Shown here piece after piece: positions 7,543 to 14,148 of a stretch of 21,972 bases of DNA. Source of the DNA: a virus; IMG/VR virus record IMGVR_UViG_3300032308_002274, positions 1 to 21,972 of that record. One strand, given 5' to 3'. Both the position numbers and the translations under genes were made by a program. The notes beneath the pieces were generated by a model. It saw only the letters and a list, made by a program, of their open reading frames with translations, did no database searches and was not told the origin of the DNA. Every line of letters begins with the position of its first letter. Within the stretch, counting starts at the first letter, position 1.

Positions 7543-7628
7543 CTTCGTTGCTCCAATGCCATGCCGACGACAATCGCCACAGTCGCAGTCACAAAACCAA
7601 GCACACATCCTGCGATAAACTCAATCAC
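7530..7628 (-). CDS. 32-residue single-span membrane micro-protein
   Basis: A GTG start at 7628 has GAGG six bases upstream and overlaps the preceding stop by eight bases. The product is a membrane span (FIAGCVLGFVTATVAIVVGM) followed by a polar, basic tail (ALEQRRWKP). Its 3' end runs 13 bases into the transglycosylase-like gene and carries that gene's ribosome site, so translation is likely coupled. Very small proteins of this shape are common in phage genomes and usually uncharacterised. A holin-like or spanin-like role is possible but unproven. Confidence 0.65.
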   Translation of the reverse strand: MIEFIAGCVLGFVTATVAIVVGMALEQRRWKP

Positions 7629-7833
7629 TCTGCACCTCTTCTGCCAATGCCAGTAATTCTTCAACAATGTCTTCTTTGATCAGTGCCAGTGTGGCATCAA
7701 TCCTGCTTCCTCGTGTCACTACTTCGTCTTCCTGGTCGTCTGCTTTCTCTCGCACCATCATCCATCGACCGCTTAGAGCGACGTCGATTCGGTACCAGTA
7801 TCTGCCAATCAATTTCCGATAAATCATACGCAT
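7621..7833 (-). CDS. Unknown 70-residue protein overlapping the nuclease gene
   Basis: Not recognised. Residues 1-26 are basic and aromatic (RKLIGRYWYRIDVALSGRW), the middle is acidic (KADDQEDEVV), and the C-terminus is a helical acidic stretch (ALIKEDIVEELLALAEE). GGAG is placed 10 bases before the ATG at 7833. The first 137 bases lie inside the nuclease gene in another frame. The sequence looks protein-like, whereas the nuclease tail in the same DNA is low-complexity basic, so this frame may be the older one. A shorter start at 7761 lacks a clear ribosome site. Confidence 0.6.
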   Translation of the reverse strand: MRMIYRKLIGRYWYRIDVALSGRWMMVREKADDQEDEVVTRGSRIDATLALIKEDIVEELLALAEEVQSD

Positions 7834-8125
7834 TGCGCAGAATCTCCATAATGTCCATGGCTTCGTCTACTGTGCGTATGACGACTGCTGGATATTCAGA
7901 CCATTGTGCAAAGAATTCTTTTTGCTTTGCGCTTAGAGATCCCTTTGGAGATTTTACTTCTACACAGAAAAGCGTGCCACGATAGCCACAGAGTAAATCA
8001 GGTACGCCACCACCAGCATTGCTCAGGTCTGCGACCAGTGCGCCAGAGTATGTCAATGCTGCCACAATGGCCTTGTGATTTTGGTCAAGCTGCTGGCGAA
8101 ACCTTGGTATATATCCCTTGCTCAT
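7697..8125 (-). CDS. VRR-NUC-type nuclease (PD-(D/E)XK fold)
   Basis: 142 residues. The core matches VRR-NUC/Holliday-junction-resolvase-like phage nucleases: NAGGGVPDLL (36-45, metal-binding D43), FCVEVKSPKGSLSAKQKEFF (53-72, with E56, K58 and Q68). Such stand-alone domains are common near phage replication genes and cut branched or structured DNA. From about residue 98 on, and especially from residue 113, the protein ends in a basic Arg/Ser/Asp tail (PNRRRSKRSMDD) encoded in the region shared with the next gene. The start overlaps the upstream stop (ATGA). Substrate cannot be told from sequence. Confidence 0.85.
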   Translation of the reverse strand: MSKGYIPRFRQQLDQNHKAIVAALTYSGALVADLSNAGGGVPDLLCGYRGTLFCVEVKSPKGSLSAKQKEFFAQWSEYPAVVIRTVDEAMDIMEILRNAYDLSEIDWQILVPNRRRSKRSMDDGARESRRPGRRSSDTRKQD

Positions 8126-8601
8126 TTCTGCACACCTTCGCCAGTGAATGCCAACATGATCTGAATCAAATCGCGATCACTGCTGCGTGTTTTCCATTGG
8201 CGCCATTTGGATGCAAGCATTGCAAATTCTCCACCTTGGAGAATGCTGGCATCGAGTCGCACATTGAAGCGGTCAATGGCATCTTTGCGCTTCATTGCTG
8301 TACCTGGCCCATACGCAGATGATGCGCTTTCCATCATGGACACAAATCGCTGTTGCGTGTCGATCTGCGATGTGCGCAGTGCTGAGCGCCATGTGGTTTC
8401 TAACTCATCTACCTCATGCGCCACAATGGTCAGTGAGCCAGACGCATCCTTCCTGCACAGTGTGCAAAGCTGTGGATAAGGTGTGGCAGTATCCATGGCA
8501 CGCATGCAACACAAGCACAGTGCAGGCCCATTCTTTTTTATAGTTGGACTGTTGTCGGTTTTGGTATCCATAAACAGATCGCCTTTCTCTCGCTTAGCCA
8601 T
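8122..8601 (-). CDS. Cys-rich (zinc-ribbon-like) unknown protein
   Basis: 159 residues. A CLCC motif (29-32) and CTLC (46-49), 14 residues apart, suggest a small zinc-binding unit; the rest is helical and charged with no recognised fold. AAGGA lies seven bases before the ATG at 8601. Upstream frame extension to 8664 runs into the leader and lacks support. This is the first gene after a 123-base leader behind the primase and couples to the nuclease gene (ATGA). It may bind DNA or RNA, or partner the nuclease, as inference. Confidence 0.75.
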   Translation of the reverse strand: MAKREKGDLFMDTKTDNSPTIKKNGPALCLCCMRAMDTATPYPQLCTLCRKDASGSLTIVAHEVDELETTWRSALRTSQIDTQQRFVSMMESASSAYGPGTAMKRKDAIDRFNVRLDASILQGGEFAMLASKWRQWKTRSSDRDLIQIMLAFTGEGVQK

Positions 8602-8640
8602 TTTCTCTTCCTTCAGTGTGCAATAAGACATTAAGTAGGT

Positions 8641-8658
8641 ATACTTTTTGTAAAGTAT
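8641..8658. promoter_or_regulatory. Perfect inverted repeat in the leader of the Cys-rich gene
   Basis: ATACTTT and AAAGTAT form a 7-bp inverted repeat with a 4-base spacer, about 40 bases before the start at 8601 and just downstream of a possible -10 element. It could be an operator or an AU-rich RNA hairpin. The symmetry is visible directly; function is inference. Confidence 0.4.
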
Positions 8659-8668
8659 GTACATGAAG

Positions 8669-8674
8669 AGAATA
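8669..8674 (-). promoter_or_regulatory. Possible -10 element of a weak promoter
   Basis: In the 8602-8724 gap the minus strand reads CTACTATATTCTC. It shares CTATATTCT with promoter P2, where TATTCT is the -10. The expected -35 position holds only a T-rich run and no TTGACA-like box, so any promoter would be weak or activator-dependent. No gene is seen in the rest of this gap. Confidence 0.3.
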
Positions 8675-8724
8675 TAGTAGAAACTCTTGGAAAAAATAGT
8701 GAGATGATGTCTTAATGCACACGA

Positions 8725-11070
8725 TTATGCTTCACCTCGACGCATTTGACTGCGCGACGGTCGTGCTTCTTCTGGTGCAGTGCGAAACTCATCCAGCATA
8801 CCAATGCCAAACATTGAAGAGCGATTGTGTGAGACTGCACCAATCTCTGCATATCGTGTCAGTAATTGCTGCACAAGCCATCGTTGCGATTTGAATGCTG
8901 CACCTCTTTCGCCTTCGTCTTCTGCCCATTCCTTCCATGCATCGTAGAGCGTGTGCTTACTGACGACAGCAGTCAGATTCATGACGCATCTCTGCTGGAT
9001 GAATCGCGCAACGATGTCTTCTTCTCCACGGTATTCTGTCGTTGCTTTCTCGACAGCTTCGCATGAGCCAAGGCCATTCTGATACCAGAGATGTGCGCCA
9101 AAAATCATCCATTGCAGGATCGCTTCAGATTCCTCATGGAACATGGCTTCCAATTCTCTTGGATCTTTTCTCTGAGCTTCTGGAATGGTCGCAGTGAATG
9201 GCAGGATGCGCAGTCTGCGCCAGATGCCCACATCGAGACCTGTGATGCGAGGTTTATGATTGCCAGTAATCCAGAGTGTGTGCGACGGATTGAAGACGAA
9301 TGGTTTTCCATAGAGTGTGCGCGCAGTGATCGCATCGCCACCAGTGATGTCTTTCACTCTGGATTCATTGAGCTTTCTTCCTTCTGGCATCTCTGAGGCC
9401 ATGGCGAATCGTTTCCCTACCAATGCAGCAATCATTGGTGTGGCACCTTCTCCATCTTGTCTGTGGTCAAGCAGTGCTTCGATGGATGATGTGGTGCCAT
9501 AGTCACCAGCAATGATGCTGAGCGCTTTCATAAAACTGGATTTCCCATTTGCACCATTGCCATAGCAGAAGAAAAGACAGTGTTCGTCTGTAGAGCCAGT
9601 CATGGTATATCCGACGGCCTTCTGCACATAGTCAATCAGATCGGTGTCGTCTTGGAAGACTGTGCGCAGGAATGTCTGCCATTTTTGCGACATGGGAATT
9701 TCTCGATAGTTGACATTGACTATCTTTGTCAGCATCAGTGTGGCATCGTGCTTGATGACAGTCATGGTGCGCAAATCGACGACGCAATTGGCGCAATTAA
9801 AAAGCCATGGAGAGGAATCGAATTCAGATGGCTTTGCGACAAGATATGGCTGAGCTTCTGCAATCATGCCATCGATGCGCGATGTGGATTCACTCTTCAG
9901 TGCCCATTTCGCCAGATCAGCATTGATGGCGAGATTGCCACCAGCTTCTTTGTACATGTCAAGCACGACTGCGTGTGCCAGTCGCTTCACTGCATGGACA
10001 TCAGTATGCTCCCATCGTTGCCCATTCCAGACAATCCATGCTTTCCATTCTGGCACGTATCGCAATTTGTCTTTTGTTGCATCCACCAGTCTTTTTCCAT
10101 TGCCAACATCCGTGTGATGGTATGGAGCATCGATTATTGCAACATCGTCTGTCTGAGAGTCTGTCAGTGCTGCCTGTGACGACGTTTTGACTGGCACTGA
10201 TTTCTCTGATGGCCTTGGTATTGGCAATGGCGCTTTTCGACCATAGCCAATACCATCAATGATTGCTTTGCGCTCTTGTCGCTGCGCACCAGTGCGAGGA
10301 ATCTGCGCACCATACAGCATGTCGGTAATCTGGTCATCAGAGAAGAGAGAAAAGCCAACAGACTCTGCACCAGCAAGATAGCCACCAATCAGACGACCTG
10401 CGCGAATGCGTGTTTCATGGCGATCACCTTCAACAGCATTCGCTACCATGCGTATGCATGCGTCGATGCGTCTCTGCATCACCTCTTTGACCCATGCATG
10501 TGGATAGTCTGCATTGCTTGGTGCCACATTTGGCAAAGGTTTGGATGCTTTGTCTGCATCAGTCAATTCATCAATGAGCCAATTCACTGCATCTTGGATG
10601 TCGGTCAATTCCTCAGAGGATCCATCAGTGAGATTCTCAGTGAATGTGAAATACCTGGCAGTTTCGTATATCTCGACCTTATCGCCACCAGCAGTGCGAC
10701 CTTTGAGCCTGGCACCTTCAGGTATCTTGGCAGTGCCAATGATGTGCAGGCCTTTTCCGCTTGGAGATATTTCGCTGTACGATTTGGCGAAATACAGTGC
10801 TTGCTTTGCGACGTTTGATGGCTTGACTGATGCATCAGGCATTATTGTGAAGCATGCATCTAGGTCGATGCCCACAATGCCATCACCAGTCAGCACAAAG
10901 CCAACACCAACAGTGTTGTATTTTCCTACTGCTTTTTCTGCTTCGTCATGTGTTGTCCATGTCGAGGAATCTGTGGATGATGCATTGCGTCCAGATTTGG
11001 CATCCACAGGAATTTTCTTCGCTGTGTAGCACACCCATCTTGGCTGTGATTTCAGATCGTCAATGTTCAT
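8725..11070 (-). CDS. Primase-polymerase / SF3 helicase fusion (replication protein)
   Basis: 781 residues, the main replication protein. N-terminal archaeo-eukaryotic-type PrimPol domain: GIVGIDLDAC (64-73, D69 and D71), SPSGKGLHI (102-110, H109) and VEIYETARYFTFT (132-144). C-terminal part: D5_N-like region, then an SF3 helicase with Walker A GNGANGKS (504-511), Walker B MASE (557-560), TGNHKP motif C (602-607) and WRRLRILPF with arginine-finger candidates at 618-619. Such proteins prime and unwind at phage or plasmid origins (P4 alpha/D5-like family). The start overlaps the coiled-coil gene stop (ATGA). The domain order is complete, without frameshift. Confidence 0.94.
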   Translation of the reverse strand: MNIDDLKSQPRWVCYTAKKIPVDAKSGRNASSTDSSTWTTHDEAEKAVGKYNTVGVGFVLTGDGIVGIDLDACFTIMPDASVKPSNVAKQALYFAKSYSEISPSGKGLHIIGTAKIPEGARLKGRTAGGDKVEIYETARYFTFTENLTDGSSEELTDIQDAVNWLIDELTDADKASKPLPNVAPSNADYPHAWVKEVMQRRIDACIRMVANAVEGDRHETRIRAGRLIGGYLAGAESVGFSLFSDDQITDMLYGAQIPRTGAQRQERKAIIDGIGYGRKAPLPIPRPSEKSVPVKTSSQAALTDSQTDDVAIIDAPYHHTDVGNGKRLVDATKDKLRYVPEWKAWIVWNGQRWEHTDVHAVKRLAHAVVLDMYKEAGGNLAINADLAKWALKSESTSRIDGMIAEAQPYLVAKPSEFDSSPWLFNCANCVVDLRTMTVIKHDATLMLTKIVNVNYREIPMSQKWQTFLRTVFQDDTDLIDYVQKAVGYTMTGSTDEHCLFFCYGNGANGKSSFMKALSIIAGDYGTTSSIEALLDHRQDGEGATPMIAALVGKRFAMASEMPEGRKLNESRVKDITGGDAITARTLYGKPFVFNPSHTLWITGNHKPRITGLDVGIWRRLRILPFTATIPEAQRKDPRELEAMFHEESEAILQWMIFGAHLWYQNGLGSCEAVEKATTEYRGEEDIVARFIQQRCVMNLTAVVSKHTLYDAWKEWAEDEGERGAAFKSQRWLVQQLLTRYAEIGAVSHNRSSMFGIGMLDEFRTAPEEARPSRSQMRRGEA

Positions 11071-11309
11071 GCGCTCTTCTCGTCTGGATGATTGTAGGTA
11101 TTAACCAAATGCTGTAACACGCTCAGAGACTCTCGCGCAATGCCAAAGGCCTGATCTGCTTGCCATTGCAAGACGGATTCTGGACGTTTCATCAGAAGCT
11201 GGATTGCACCTTGCAAATCAGAAATGCATCCATCAAGCTGCTTTGCTTGCTTCCTGATTTCCATGCGTCGTATGCGTAGAGTTTCCGTGTGTGCTTTGAT
11301 ATCGTACAT
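11067..11309 (-). CDS. Small coiled-coil protein upstream of the primase
   Basis: 80 residues, mostly helical and charged (TETLRIRRMEIRKQAKQLDG, then QADQAFGIARESLSVLQHL). No family recognised. The start at 11309 has GGGGA six bases upstream and overlaps the preceding stop as TAATG; the ATG four codons earlier is unlikely because that ribosome site would fall inside the coding sequence. It is coupled to the primase by ATGA, so it may be a replication accessory or oligomerisation factor, as inference. Confidence 0.7.
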   Translation of the reverse strand: MYDIKAHTETLRIRRMEIRKQAKQLDGCISDLQGAIQLLMKRPESVLQWQADQAFGIARESLSVLQHLVNTYNHPDEKSA

Positions 11310-11620
11310 TATTTTCCCCATTTCCCTTGTCGCAGTATCAGTGCAATGATTGCGTATCCTGCTAGATCGCGCAGTGTGTCGTCGATGGATTCTTCTTGGT
11401 TCAGCAGATGTGGCTGTGATGACAATGTAATCAGTCGCTCTATCTTGTCGCTCATGCGCACAACGATGCCATGCAGACCAAATCTGCCAATCGCATGTGC
11501 GCCATACGAAGATGCTTTGATGACATGCTGTCTGGCTAAATCGTCACAGTTTGTCATGAATGCTTCAAATTGTTCTGGATAGGTTTGCAGTAATGCATCG
11601 AAATTGTCTGGACGTTTCAT
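11309..11620 (-). CDS. DUF1599 / nucleotide modification-associated domain 1 (Nmad1)-like protein
   Basis: 103 residues. VVRMSDKIERLITLSS (53-68) and ESIDDTLRDLAGYA (77-90) reproduce the two signature helices of the DUF1599/Nmad1 family, an all-helical group resembling MazG/dUTPase-type NTP pyrophosphohydrolases and often found in phages with modified DNA. The acidic residues in DKIER and DDTLRDL would fit metal binding. GAGGT is six bases before the ATG. It lies one gene from a C5-cytosine methyltransferase. A dNTP-related role is inferred from family association; substrate is unknown. Confidence 0.75.
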   Translation of the reverse strand: MKRPDNFDALLQTYPEQFEAFMTNCDDLARQHVIKASSYGAHAIGRFGLHGIVVRMSDKIERLITLSSQPHLLNQEESIDDTLRDLAGYAIIALILRQGKWGK

Positions 11621-11790
11621 TCCTTCACCTCAGATACGACTGCGCGCAGCACATCGCCAATGAGTTTATTTCTCGATGTCTTCTTGGATTCTGCCAGCAC
11701 ATGCAGTGCTTGTGCGATGCTCAATGGCAGTCGCACGCTGATGTATACCGATGTGATGCCAGATGGTTTCCGTCCAGGTTTGGTCGTCAT
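11617..11790 (-). CDS. Ribbon-helix-helix DNA-binding protein
   Basis: 57 residues, found by reading the minus strand between the methyltransferase stop and the next start, with ATGA overlaps at both ends. A basic arm (TTKPGRKPSG) precedes a strand VYISVRLP (about 15-22), then helices SIAQALHVLAES (24-35) and SRNKLIGDVLRAVVSEV (39-55). That is the MetJ/Arc ribbon-helix-helix layout: a dimer inserts the strand into the DNA major groove. It is a likely transcriptional regulator, possibly of its own operon; targets could be the inverted repeats in nearby leaders, which is untested. Confidence 0.75.
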   Translation of the reverse strand: MTTKPGRKPSGITSVYISVRLPLSIAQALHVLAESKKTSRNKLIGDVLRAVVSEVKE

Positions 11791-12908
11791 TTGAGAATCT
11801 CCATTATACGTTTACCGATCCATTGCACCACAGGCACAGGCCATGAGTTTCCAAGAGCTTTGTATCTTGGCGCATCTGATGCCATCTTTCCTTTGAATGG
11901 TATCAGTGTATAGTCGTCTGGAAATCCTTGCAGTCTCTCGCATTCTCTTGGTGTGAGCCGTCGTATATCGACCATGGGCACATTGCCACCACCAGTGCTT
12001 ATGTGCGATGTTAGTGCTGGCGCAATGTCGTCAGTCTGGACACGCATGGGATCAAAGCCAATCTTCTGCCAGATTGTTCCAATACTAGGATGATGTTTCA
12101 GTGTTATTGCTGGAGACAATTCCTCTTCATATCCTGGCGCATTTCCAAGCTTTCCAGTATGCACACCATTGCCAGATATGCTGTACGTCATTCCTGCTGA
12201 GCTTTGGCCATCAGTGCTTCTCTGAGAGGTTTCGGAATCTGCTTTCCGTATTTCTCTGATCGGTCTATGATGCTTTTGCACTGAGCCGAATTCAAATAGT
12301 ATTTGTCCAATATCAATGTCGTCTCTAGCACTGCTGACAAGAAACACACGCTTCCTTCGTTGGGCCAATCCGAAGTATTGAGCGTCGAGAATTCGCCATG
12401 CAATGCTTCTGACTGGTCCAATGACAAGACCCGCGTTTGCCCATTTGTTCCTTGGCGAGACCAATGCTTCTGATTCGCCTGCAAGGCCTGCGAGAAAATG
12501 ACCGAATGCATTATCATGCGTGCTGAGGACACCTGGCACGTTTTCCCATAAGATGATTGATGGCTTTTCTCCTCTTGCTCTTCGAACATCGTCAATTGCA
12601 TTTGCTACCTCACAGAATATGAGACTAAGATTTCCGCGATCGTCGTCGAGACTCTGGCGATTGCCTGCCATGCTGAATGCTTGGCATGGCGTGCCACCAC
12701 ACAGCATCTCTGGTGCAGTCACAAAGCCTGAGCGAATCAAATCAGGAAGCACTGCCATATCGCCAATGTTTGGCGTGTCTGGATAGTGATGCGCCAGCAC
12801 TGCTGATGGAAATTCGTCAATCTCAGCAAGCCATGCAGCATGCATGCCAAGAGGATTGAGCGCAACAGATGCAGATTCGATACCACTGCAGACAGATCCG
12901 AATTGCAT
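11787..12908 (-). CDS. DNA (cytosine-5) methyltransferase
   Basis: 373 residues with the full C5-MTase motif set: motif I FGSVCSGIES (3-12), motif IV GGTPCQAFS (71-79, catalytic Cys75), motif VI WENVPG (121-126), motif VIII QRRKRVFLV (183-191), motif IX RRLTPRECERLQGFPDDYT and motif X YKALGNSWPVPV. It methylates cytosine in DNA, probably protecting phage DNA from restriction or marking it. No partner restriction gene is seen, so this is an orphan enzyme. The region between motifs VIII and IX (target recognition) is ordinary in size. GGAG sits six bases before the ATG at 12908. A perfect hairpin lies just upstream of that ribosome site. Confidence 0.95.
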   Translation of the reverse strand: MQFGSVCSGIESASVALNPLGMHAAWLAEIDEFPSAVLAHHYPDTPNIGDMAVLPDLIRSGFVTAPEMLCGGTPCQAFSMAGNRQSLDDDRGNLSLIFCEVANAIDDVRRARGEKPSIILWENVPGVLSTHDNAFGHFLAGLAGESEALVSPRNKWANAGLVIGPVRSIAWRILDAQYFGLAQRRKRVFLVSSARDDIDIGQILFEFGSVQKHHRPIREIRKADSETSQRSTDGQSSAGMTYSISGNGVHTGKLGNAPGYEEELSPAITLKHHPSIGTIWQKIGFDPMRVQTDDIAPALTSHISTGGGNVPMVDIRRLTPRECERLQGFPDDYTLIPFKGKMASDAPRYKALGNSWPVPVVQWIGKRIMEILK

Positions 12909-12921
12909 GGATATCTCCAAT

Positions 12922-12953
12922 GAGATGCGCAGTGTGTAAGCACTGCGCATCTC
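12922..12953. promoter_or_regulatory. Perfect 13-bp stem-loop in the methyltransferase leader
   Basis: GAGATGCGCAGTG and its exact complement flank a 6-base loop between the SSB-like stop (12962) and the methyltransferase start (12908). No T-run follows on either strand, so it does not look like a factor-independent terminator. On the transcript it ends three bases before the GGAG site, so it could control initiation or mark an RNA processing point. Confidence 0.75.
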
Positions 12954-12961
12954 GATACGAA

Positions 12962-13768
12962 TTAGAATGGTCGAGAATCCTCATCATACTCTGTTGGTGT
13001 GTTGCGTGCTGGCTCTTGCACTGCTGGCTCAGCTGGCACCTCGTCATTGGTGCGCATTTCCTTTGACCAGTCGCGATATTCCTCAAAAGCAGTCTGTGCT
13101 TTCTCCATCATGGTCTTTCCGACATAGAGTGATGCGCACAGATCGCGGTCAATCTTGGCAATATCGAAGCCAATCTTTGGAATGATGACAGATGAGCCAT
13201 AGCCAGTATCAGTCGTAATCAGACGATTCTTCCTGTCCAATGGCTGTGTGATCGGTGTCCAAAACATGAAGCTTGGAATGTCTCGCTTTGCAGTCTTTTT
13301 TGCTTCTGTCGCAACATCTCGCATGGCAGCAAAGATTGATTCACTCTTCATTGCTGTGACACCTCGACCTACCAATCCCTTGACTGGCCAGACGACCACA
13401 TCATCATAGCCTTCAACGAAGCACAAGATTTCAGTGTACAGACGCATGTTGGCATTGGCTTTCCAGTGTGTATGCCAGGTCTTGGTGCGAATGCCAGCAG
13501 TCGTCTCTTCTGTGTATGCCTGTGTGCGCGTGCGAATGACGACAATGCGCAGTGATGATGCAGTGAAACCATCTTCGTCGTCGAAAAGCTCAGCATTCTC
13601 CCATGGTGCCAGCAGATCAGGCAATTGCGATGCGCGTGCGTAGAATTTGCCCACAATGCCTGTGGTCTTCGTCGTTGATAACCAAGAGATGCGAGGAATA
13701 CCATCGCCAATGTCTTCGCGCTCATGGCTGTAATTGATGTCTTGCAAATCGCGTTCAAAATCACTCAT
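12962..13768 (-). CDS. Putative single-stranded DNA-binding protein with SSB-like acidic tail
   Basis: 268 residues, not firmly recognised. The core is strand-rich with aromatic and basic residues (IVGKFYARASQLPD, TKTWHTHWKANANMRLY, VVWPVKGLVGRGVTA, PSFMFWTPITQPL). The C-terminus is a long acidic, Pro-rich tail ending YDEDSRPF, which strongly resembles the acidic-Phe tip used by bacterial and T7 SSBs to recruit partners. The KGLVGRG...FWTPI pattern recalls phage DUF5895-like proteins. Its place in the replication block fits SSB function. GGGAG lies before the ATG at 13768; the in-frame ATG at 13819 would read through the leader hairpin and is rejected. Confidence 0.6.
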   Translation of the reverse strand: MSDFERDLQDINYSHEREDIGDGIPRISWLSTTKTTGIVGKFYARASQLPDLLAPWENAELFDDEDGFTASSLRIVVIRTRTQAYTEETTAGIRTKTWHTHWKANANMRLYTEILCFVEGYDDVVVWPVKGLVGRGVTAMKSESIFAAMRDVATEAKKTAKRDIPSFMFWTPITQPLDRKNRLITTDTGYGSSVIIPKIGFDIAKIDRDLCASLYVGKTMMEKAQTAFEEYRDWSKEMRTNDEVPAEPAVQEPARNTPTEYDEDSRPF

Positions 13769-13790
13769 GGAGTTTCTCCCTTGTGTGTAT

Positions 13791-13813
13791 GAGCCAGTCA
13801 GAGTGACTGGCTC
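13791..13813. promoter_or_regulatory. Perfect 10-bp stem-loop in the SSB-like gene leader
   Basis: GAGCCAGTCA pairs exactly with TGACTGGCTC across a GAG loop, between the stop at 13829 and the start at 13768. On the transcript it is followed after about eight bases by the AAGGGAG ribosome site. There is no T-run. The inner GCCAG/CTGGC resembles the stems of the two hairpins near 16000 and 16280. Confidence 0.75.
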
Positions 13814-13828
13814 TATCAAATACTTTGC

Positions 13829-14059
13829 CTAGGTGTTAGGATTGACTGCTTCCCATGTCGGAATGGCATCCAAGGGATCAATCTGGTATGTGCCACACTC
13901 GACATCGATGCGTCGTCGCAATTCTTCGCTGTAGATGTCATAGGCGATCACATCGCCAATCACATATGCAACATGCGAAGCAAACTCCACATACGATGCA
14001 CTACGCTCAGAGACGGTCGAGCGCATTTCCTTGGCCTGTTCCTCAGTGATGTGTCTCAT
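13829..14059 (-). CDS. Unknown small protein, first gene after promoter P2
   Basis: 76 residues beginning MRHITEEQAKEMRSTVSERS; the N-terminal half is helical and charged, the C-terminal half mixed (RRRIDVECGTYQIDPLDAIP). No family is recognised. The ribosome site AAAGGA lies eight bases before the ATG at 14059, in a leader sharing the string CAGAAAGGAAACGACC with the gene starting at 15976. It is separated by 60 bases with a hairpin from the SSB-like gene. As the promoter-proximal gene of the replication block it is probably made early. Confidence 0.7.
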   Translation of the reverse strand: MRHITEEQAKEMRSTVSERSASYVEFASHVAYVIGDVIAYDIYSEELRRRIDVECGTYQIDPLDAIPTWEAVNPNT

Positions 14060-14090
14060 TGGTCGTTTCCTTTCTGACGATACCAATTAT

Positions 14091-14113
14091 GTACTGCGCA
14101 TTGCGCTTCGTAC
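14091..14113. promoter_or_regulatory. Interrupted stem-loop at the predicted P2 transcript start
   Basis: GTAC and GCGC arms pair with GCGC and GTAC around a 3-base loop, with a small asymmetric internal loop. It starts at about the expected first transcribed base of P2, so the mRNA would begin with this structure, which often protects RNA 5' ends. The symmetry is seen; the role is inferred. Confidence 0.4.
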
Positions 14114-14119
14114 CAAACT

Positions 14120-14148
14120 AGAATATAGCATATCAATTCATCTGTCAA
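14120..14148 (-). promoter_or_regulatory. Promoter P2 (sigma-70-like)
   Basis: On the minus strand TTGACA (14143-14148, perfect -35) is spaced 17 bases from TATTCT (14120-14125), and TG-C-TATATT offers an overlapping extended -10. It shares the core TTGATATGCTATAT with P1. The -35 overlaps the stop codon of the tandem-HTH gene. It would drive the replication/modification block starting at 14059. Confidence 0.65.
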
